A stretch of DNA of 64,000 nucleotides from Ottelia alismoides (Eukaryota > Streptophyta > Magnoliopsida > Alismatales > Hydrocharitaceae): positions 1,054,001 to 1,118,000 of the forward strand of contig JAZKJV010008882.1 of NCBI GenBank assembly GCA_037367405.1. The letters are read 5' to 3'. Position numbers and translations under genes: made by a program. The notes under the pieces were generated by a model, which had not been told where the DNA came from, searched no databases, and saw only the letters and a program-made list of their open reading frames with translations. Shown here piece by piece: positions 56,981 through 64,000 of this stretch (position 1 is its first letter; the number at the start of each line of letters is the position of its first letter).

Positions 56981-59900
56981 TGTAACAACCCGGATCCTCG
57001 ATGACCAGCAGAAGCATATCAATTGTCACGTTGGATCCGAGTGTTACTCCCGATCAACAATGATATCACATTTCCAGTAAGGAATCATCTGTACATTTTC
57101 TATCCATAAAAATAATATACATCTCTAATACAACACCAAGATCCTTTTGTTCCTGTGGAAACAATGATATCCTTCAGACCTCGCAACGAGTCTCTAACTG
57201 CAGCTAAAATTATTTCCACCATGATCTGCAATAAAAACACGAGAATATATGGTATGAGCCGAATGCTCAGTATGTGTCGAGATAAGGTCAAACTGGCTAG
57301 CGAAAAATCAAGTCTTCACTAATCTACCTTAAACACTTCATCCGTAGTATAAATAATCACAATACGAGCACATTCTATTTATCTTATTTTCCAGTTATGA
57401 AAAATATTCACTTACAATGTCCATACGTACAATTAGCAACATTCGCAACTGATTATAAAGAAGAAGTTCATGATTTTCCCTAATCATTCTCATGTAAACA
57501 TTTCATGTGAGTTACTTAAAAATATCAATGTGTAAAGGTGTCATGTCCATATGCCTACCATTAGCAATATTTGCAATATCATTAACTCGATATATGAAAT
57601 AGAATTCACAACTGTCATATAACTTACTCATAATTGTTATCATACATAAGGGTATTCATATAACGTAGCATACAATATTTCACATATACCCTCACATAGG
57701 TGGCATTTCATATTCACATATACACACATGCAACATATTTACTTTAATTTTCACATATACTCTTAGCTTTCACGTAATTGCACATATACACTTGGTGAAA
57801 TAATTACGCATATGCACTTCATATTTCATATAATTACACTTATACACTTGGCATTTCATATAATTGTGCATATGCACTTCGCATCTCACATAATTGCACT
57901 TATACACTTGGCATTTGACATAATTACACATATACATTTAGCATTTCACATAAATGCACATACACACTTAACATTTCACATAGTTACACATATACATTAG
58001 CATTTCACATAAATACACATATTCACTTAACATTTCACATAGTTACACATATACACATAGCATTTCACATAAATGCACATATTTACTTAACATTTCACAT
58101 AGTTACACATATACACTTAGCATTTCACATAAATGCACATATTCACTTAACAATTCACATAGTTACACATATACACTTAGCATTTCACATAAATGCGCAT
58201 ATTCACTTAACATTTCACATAAGCAATTGGCTTCCACATAAGCACTTAATTTATTCATGACAGATTTGTCTTATCTCATAATTTATTGGGTGGCTTTGGT
58301 GGCTTTTACCGCCGACACAAGCGGTCACTCAATCATTACATAGAACATGATGACATGAGCGCTGAGTCAATGGTGGACTTTCCATTAGGTTCCACTGAAC
58401 CCGACACCTCCGGAAGGTGTTGCCCTTTAGGCCAACGATAAACGGACTCTAGAGGTGGCTCCCGCCTTAGCGTAGCACTTAGCTTCATATATCGTTGCAA
58501 TGCCAACATTTGTTTCTAATACATTTTCATATAGTAATGAACCTTTTAATTCCAATAATCAAAGGGTCTTTATTGTTCAAAATGCATAACTAATATAACA
58601 CAACCACTCAGTACTTGGTGTTACCATATTAGTTTAGATTCTTGGATACTATATTTATTTTCAAGTAACACACAACACAGTTTCCGGATCAAACATCTTA
58701 ATATAAAATATAAAAGAATTAATTGAATGATCAACCATGCACCATTTTCAGTTATACAAGATACCATTACTCTTTGCAAGCACATAATATTGTCAATGGT
58801 ATTTATCTTATCATTATCTAAAAACGTTCCATACAAATAAAGGTCGAAAATCATTAGTGTGCCATATATGCAATAGATTAAGAACAATATAATTTACATT
58901 AATTAAAAAGGCACGTTCGTAATTGCCATACACCAACAATTACATGCTCTTTTAATGTGATTTTATAACAATGATAACATCCACGTTACACGGACAATAC
59001 ATTTTATTTCTTTCCAATAATAGTCGTGAATTATGGGTGGCCTGCCCTACTATAAATTTGACAACATTATGTATATATACACAATAGGTTAAATAGGTTA
59101 CAAACTTCAAATACAATGAAGATAAGGGTAGTCAAGAAGTTGATCACATGAGTTGTTATGAATTCAAAGATAATTACATGCATAGAGTATATAAACAACC
59201 ATAATAAGTTAATCAATTCATCCACATGATTTATTTATTTTTGTCTCTCAATTTCCCATAGATTTTTGTACATTCTAACATATGCAATCGTAGATGTTAA
59301 CATATCCTCAACAATAACTTGTAGTTAATTTAGCATGCATGTACCCTAATAATGACATCCATAAAACCAGATCTAATTATCTCGATATATGATACATATA
59401 CAATGTGCCACACAATATACACAAGTTGCATTCATAACAATAAAAAAACTCTATGTGCAGGAATATGATGATTGTATATTAATACCCAATCATGCCATAT
59501 ATATTTTACCTATTAATTTACCATTAGGTAAAACATATAATTTTTAGTTGAAGCAGAGAATCAAGAGATGCATTATTAACTACTCATATTATAAGCATCT
59601 AAACTCATTACATATTGGTTGTGTCGTTGGGACTCTAGTGCCATATAACCTATCAACAATTATCCCGTCAAACAACATATAGCTACAACTAAAACCATAA
59701 ATGATAAAGATCAATTAGTAGAAAGAAAATCATTTAAATGCAAAGTGAGATTACCATGCATATGCTTATTATAGTATCCTTTCATATCTCCAATGATTAT
59801 CCATTAAATGCTTGAGAAAAAATACTCACATGGATATCTTTGTTATTATTTTAATCTCTTTATTTGTAGTTAACAAATTCAAGCAAGAAACGTGTCAATG

Positions 59901-60537
59901 CAAATTTATATAATGGAAAATTAATCAACATGATTATGGTGAAAAACGATGATCAAATTTATCGCGTGTCATTCCTATGTGTTCGACACATACCTCGATG
60001 TAGGAAACATTTGTCCGATCCGAAGATGACGCGCACAGGATCTCTCGACTTCTTTCTCGCCCTCTTTGTCCACGCATACACATGAATCTCCATCTCTCTT
60101 ATCTCCCTCTCATGTTCACTCTCTTTCACTCTATTTCTCTCATATATCTCTCTCTGATCTCTCTTTTTATATCTCTTGAGAAATGAGAGATAGTCCCCAT
60201 TTTATAAATGAGAATCATGCATCATTAATAGGAAGTTGAATGGGCACTTTATAACCGCCTACCTTTCTCCTCTTTTTATGTTAAAAATCAATTAGATATT
60301 TAATTCAAGAAGTAACCGTCCATTTCCTCTCATCATGAGCACACACCTTCTCTCTCTCTCTCTCTCTCTTCTTTTAAGATGAATCCTAACACTATCATCC
60401 GTCTCTTCCCATGCATGAAATCCACTTTCCAAAAATAGAGAACATGCATGGAATAAGGGTGTTGAATTGGCCTCATAATGACCGTCCCTCTTCTTTAATT
60501 ATTTTTTATTCCTCTTAATAGTATGTAGGCCGTTACA
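56981..60537 (-). repeat. 3' LTR of the minus-strand retrotransposon
   Basis: 3557 bp with terminal inverted repeat TGTAAC...GTTACA. It matches 62054-64000 closely over the shared part. It contains the 60-bp tandem repeat at 57940-58220 and CT-rich runs near 60060-60370. Confidence 0.88.
57940..58220 (+). repeat. Tandem repeat, about 60-bp unit, five copies
   Basis: The unit contains GCATTTCACATAAATGCAC and CATTTCACATAGTTACAC. The other LTR has only three units (about 63013-63175). The His/Ile/Phe-rich open frame through it is a product of the repeat. Confidence 0.8.
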
Positions 60538-62040
60538 ATCTACCCTACTAGAAAAAAAAATTTCGTCCCGAAATTTACTGGTCAAGAAACTCACAAAAAC
60601 TCAAGATATTAGACTCATATCTCAGTCCTAAGTTGTTCTTTTTGCTCTTCACATTTTATAAAATCATCTTTAAGTTCCTATTATCTTACTTTAGCATTAT
60701 TCCCTTGTATCTAGGTCTTTTCTCACAATATGACAATTGACTCCTTCAATGTTTTTGATTGCAAGAGAAACAAATCAGCAAGAACATATCTTCACCTAAG
60801 AGACAATAATAACTAACCCAACTAAATATTGATAAGAATTTGCAAGGGTCAATTTTGTGAGTTGTCACTCATTGAATGTGACAATAGTAAATCAAGATCT
60901 TCCAATATAGTATGTATGGAAATACCGATCTAGTCAAGGTTAAGGCATGGTAATCCCTAGAAATGATAGTGACTATTACTTGTAACCATCATATACGTCA
61001 CCATATATTTTTAATTTGTTTTATTTATAGCAAACAAGGATCTTGACCAATGTTGATGTCATGACCAACTAAATTAATTAGATCCAGTTACCACAATCAT
61101 GTATCATAAATAACTTAGCTGGTCTCGGATTCTAAAGTCCAACTTAATCACACATAACATTAATATTGGCTAATGGCTATATCAATAAATTGATAGACAA
61201 TGTTTAAGAAATCTGAGATACTATCAACAAAAATCATCGCAAACATTCCTAGGTAACCTCAAAATACCTGACTTTATCACTTCATATGTAGCTAGCATCT
61301 TTGTGCGGTCAAAACTCATCACTAAGAATTCATGTCAGTCTTTGATATGTCTATAATCTAAATCGTAATTAAGATAATGGTATTCTAACTAGAGGTCAAT
61401 CTTGGAAAATACGGTTGCTTGTTACAATTGATCAATTATGAAGAAGAAAATATCTTTATCTTTATGACGACCTTATTCAATAACCAATAGTCTAAATAAA
61501 GAAAACGCTCCAAGGGAAATACCAAGCTTGACCCATTCCTTATCTAATTGTCCTTTTAATTATTTTCAACTCATATGAGTGTAGTCACCGGTGGTACATC
61601 TATAGTGAAGTCAATAACTCTTTCGAACGGATGGTCATATCTCTTTAGTATGGATAGTCATAAGTTCATCAACAATTTTTATCTAAAAAAAATCTCTTAT
61701 CACTTCCAAAATCCCAAGTCATACATGAGAATTTTTTTTGCCAAATAAGTCAGACAAAAGATGATATGTGCTACCAAAATAGTCGTTGACTTCTTCTTCT
61801 TTTTCGTATCTCCAAGAATAATCGATTTAATGTATTTGATCTACTAAAATCAATTTATTCTCTTTGGGAAAATCAGTAATCTCCAAGACTGATTCTATCT
61901 CCTTATTAGTCAGCCTTCTGCCACTCATATTATCTTCTAAAGGCATGAAGGTTATACTAAATCCTCGGTCTCTTTGTTTTTCTCCTACTAAAGGTCTTAT
62001 GCTATCTATGATGTATATCTCATGCTCATAGGAACAACTA

Positions 62041-62051
62041 CTCTGATACCA
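62041..62051 (-). other. Primer-binding site, initiator tRNA-Met
   Basis: On the minus strand TGGTATCAGAG starts two bases after the LTR end. It is the standard plant retrotransposon primer site complementary to initiator tRNA-Met. Confidence 0.88.
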
Positions 62052-62053
62052 CA

Positions 62054-64000
62054 TGTAACAACCGGGATCCTCGATGACCAGCGGAAGCATATCAATTGTC
62101 ACGTTGGATCCGAGTGTTACTCCCGATCAACAATGATATCACATTTCCAGTAAGGAATCATCTGTACATTTTCTATCCATAAAAATAATATACATCTCTA
62201 ATAAAACACCAAGATCCTTTTGTTCCTGTGGACACAATGATATCCTTCAGACCTCGCAACGAGTCTCTAACTGCAGCTAAAATTATTTCCACCATGATCT
62301 GCAATAAAAACACGAGAATATATGGTATGAGCCTAACGCTCAGTATGTGTCGAGATAAGGTCAAACCGGCTAGCGAAAAATCAAGTCTTCACTAATCTAC
62401 CTTAAATACTTCATCCGTAATATAAATAATCACAATACGAGCACATTCTATTTATCTTATTTTCCAGTTATGAAAAATATTCACTTACAATGTCCATGCG
62501 TACAATTAGCAACATTTGCAACTGATTATAAAGAAGAAGTTCATGATTTTCCCTAATCATTCTCATGTAAACGTTTCATGTGAGTTACTTAAAAATATCA
62601 ATGTGTAAAGTTTTCATGTCCATATGCCTACCATTAGCAATATTCGCAATATCGTTAACTCGATATATGAAATAGAATTCACAACCGTCATATAACTTAC
62701 TCATAATTGTTATCATACATAAGGGTATTCATATAACGTAGCATACAATATTTCACATATACCCTCACATAGTTGGCATTTCATATTCACATATACACAC
62801 ATGCAACATATTTACTTTAATTTTCACATATACTCTTAGCTTTCACGTAATTGCACATATACACTTGGTGAAATAATTGCGCATATGCACTTCATATATC
62901 ATATAATTACACTTATATACTTGGCATTTCATATAATTGTGCATATGCACTTCGCATCTCACATAATTGCACTTATACACTTGGCATTTGACATAACTAC
63001 ACATATACATTTAGCACTTCACATAAATGCGCATATTCACTTAACATTTCACATAGTTACACTATATACACTTAGCATTTCACATAAATGCACATATTCA
63101 CTTAACAATTCACATAGTTACACATATACATTTAACATTTCACATAAATGCGCACATTCACTTAACATTTCACATAAGCAATTGGCTTCTACATAAGCAC
63201 TTAATTTATTCATGATAGATTTGTCTTATCTCATAATTTATTGGGTGGCTTTGGTGGCTTTTACCGCCGACACAAGCGGTCACTCAATCATTACATAGAA
63301 CATGATGACGTCAGCGCTGAATCAATGGTGGACTTTCCACTAGGTTCCACTGAACCCGACACCTCCGAAAGGTGTTGCCCTTTAGGCCAACGATATACGG
63401 ACTCTAGAGGTGGCTCCCGCCTTAGCGTAGCACTTAGCTCCATATATCGTTGCAATGCCAACATTTGTTTCTAATACATTTCCATATAGTAATGAACCTT
63501 TTAATTCCAATAATCAAAGGGTCTTTATTGTTCAAAATGCATAACTAATATAACACAACCACTCAGTACTTGGTGTTACCATATTAGTTTAGATTCTTGG
63601 ATACTATATTTATTTTCAAGTAACACACAACACAATTTCCGAACCAAACATCTTAATATAAAATATAAAAGAATTAATTGAATGATCAACCATGCACCAT
63701 TTTCAGTAATACAAGATACCATTACTCTTTGCAAGCACATAATATTGTCAACGGTATTTATCTTATCATTATCTAAAAACATTTTATATAAATAAAGGTC
63801 GAAAATCATTAGTGTGCCATATATGCAATAGATTAAGAACAATATAATTTACATTAATTAAAAAGGCTCGTTCGTAATTGCCATACACCAACAATTACAT
63901 GCTCTTTTAATGTGATTTTATAACAATGATAACATCCACGTTACACGGATAATACATTTTATTTCTTTCCAATAATAGTCGTGAATTATGGGTGGCCTGC
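62054..64000 (-). repeat. 5' LTR of the minus-strand retrotransposon, cut by the window end
   Basis: It starts TGTAACAACC on the plus strand and matches 56981 to about 59050 with few differences and two fewer 60-bp units. The remaining 1.5 kb lies outside. Confidence 0.88.

Larger units (their letters stand above)
56981..64000 (-). mobile_element. LTR retrotransposon with 3.56-kb LTRs and a 1.5-kb internal region
   Basis: Read on the minus strand: 5' LTR (from beyond 64000 down to 62054), initiator-Met primer site, short internal region (62053-60538) and 3' LTR (60537-56981). The internal region lacks recognisable gag or pol domains, except that its last codons (about 60580-60545, SKFRDEIFF) resemble the end of a chromovirus-type gypsy pol. 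It is therefore an internally deleted or non-autonomous gypsy element. The right end, and so the target duplication, is outside the window. Confidence 0.85.

Noticed and set aside
56525..57080. Gly-rich and Pro-rich frames on both strands
   Set aside because: Driven by G runs and the degenerate repeat, and they cross into the LTR start.
57940..58220. CRISPR-like regular repeat
   Set aside because: Units are contiguous 60-bp tandem copies without unique spacers, inside a plant LTR.

Overview
This window comes from a flowering-plant nuclear genome. It is an AT-rich, transposon-filled stretch with one recognisable host gene at its left edge: the first two exons of a dihydroflavonol 4-reductase (DFR) gene on the minus strand (18-630), which runs out of the window to the left. 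The coding exons are clearly richer in G+C than their surroundings, which leans slightly towards a monocot, but the sequence does not settle the species. I see no rRNA, tRNA or CRISPR array.

Layout. 1-1100: DFR exons 1-2, a long intron 1 and the promoter side. 1103-1511: a long-TIR MITE upstream of DFR. 2852-9093: a degraded PIF/Harbinger transposon with Myb/SANT, DDE transposase and GRF zinc-finger ORFs. 9343-12412: a decayed hAT transposase (DUF4371 type) on the minus strand, split by a 273-bp palindromic MITE. 13402-13909 and 14893-17276: two non-autonomous hAT-type elements with 8-bp target duplications. 18054-20254: a 5'-truncated LINE with its target duplication. 20358-20758: a second copy of the MITE seen beside DFR. 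21150-24450: a second LINE on the minus strand with two insertions. 25660-31700: LTR-type sequence and a minus-strand non-autonomous retroelement whose 614-codon ORF is interrupted by only two stops. 32916-33575: a LINE endonuclease piece, cut off by the next element.

33576-47037 is a large non-autonomous Ty3/gypsy-like retrotransposon (LARD-like): LTRs of about 3.7 kb, a tRNA-Asp primer site, gag-like and aspartic-protease-like ORFs, no reverse transcriptase or integrase, and a striking series of six hairpins each followed by a polypurine-tract-like G run. 47317-47589: a second copy of the 273-bp palindromic MITE. 48452-52890: a Helitron on the minus strand that carries a DEAD-box helicase exon and a PPR-protein fragment, both with splice sites. 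53749-54942: another hAT-type non-autonomous element. 56981-64000: a minus-strand LTR retrotransposon with 3.56-kb LTRs, an initiator-Met primer site and a very short internal region; its second LTR runs off the window.

There is no operon-like cooperation between genes. The story is nested insertion: MITEs inside transposons, an hAT element inside a LINE, a retrotransposon inside a LINE, and a foldback MITE inside a gene-capturing Helitron. The least explained structure is the hairpin/G-tract array at 40778-41391, whose stems differ in sequence but keep their pairing. The autonomous partners that would move the non-autonomous elements are not seen here.
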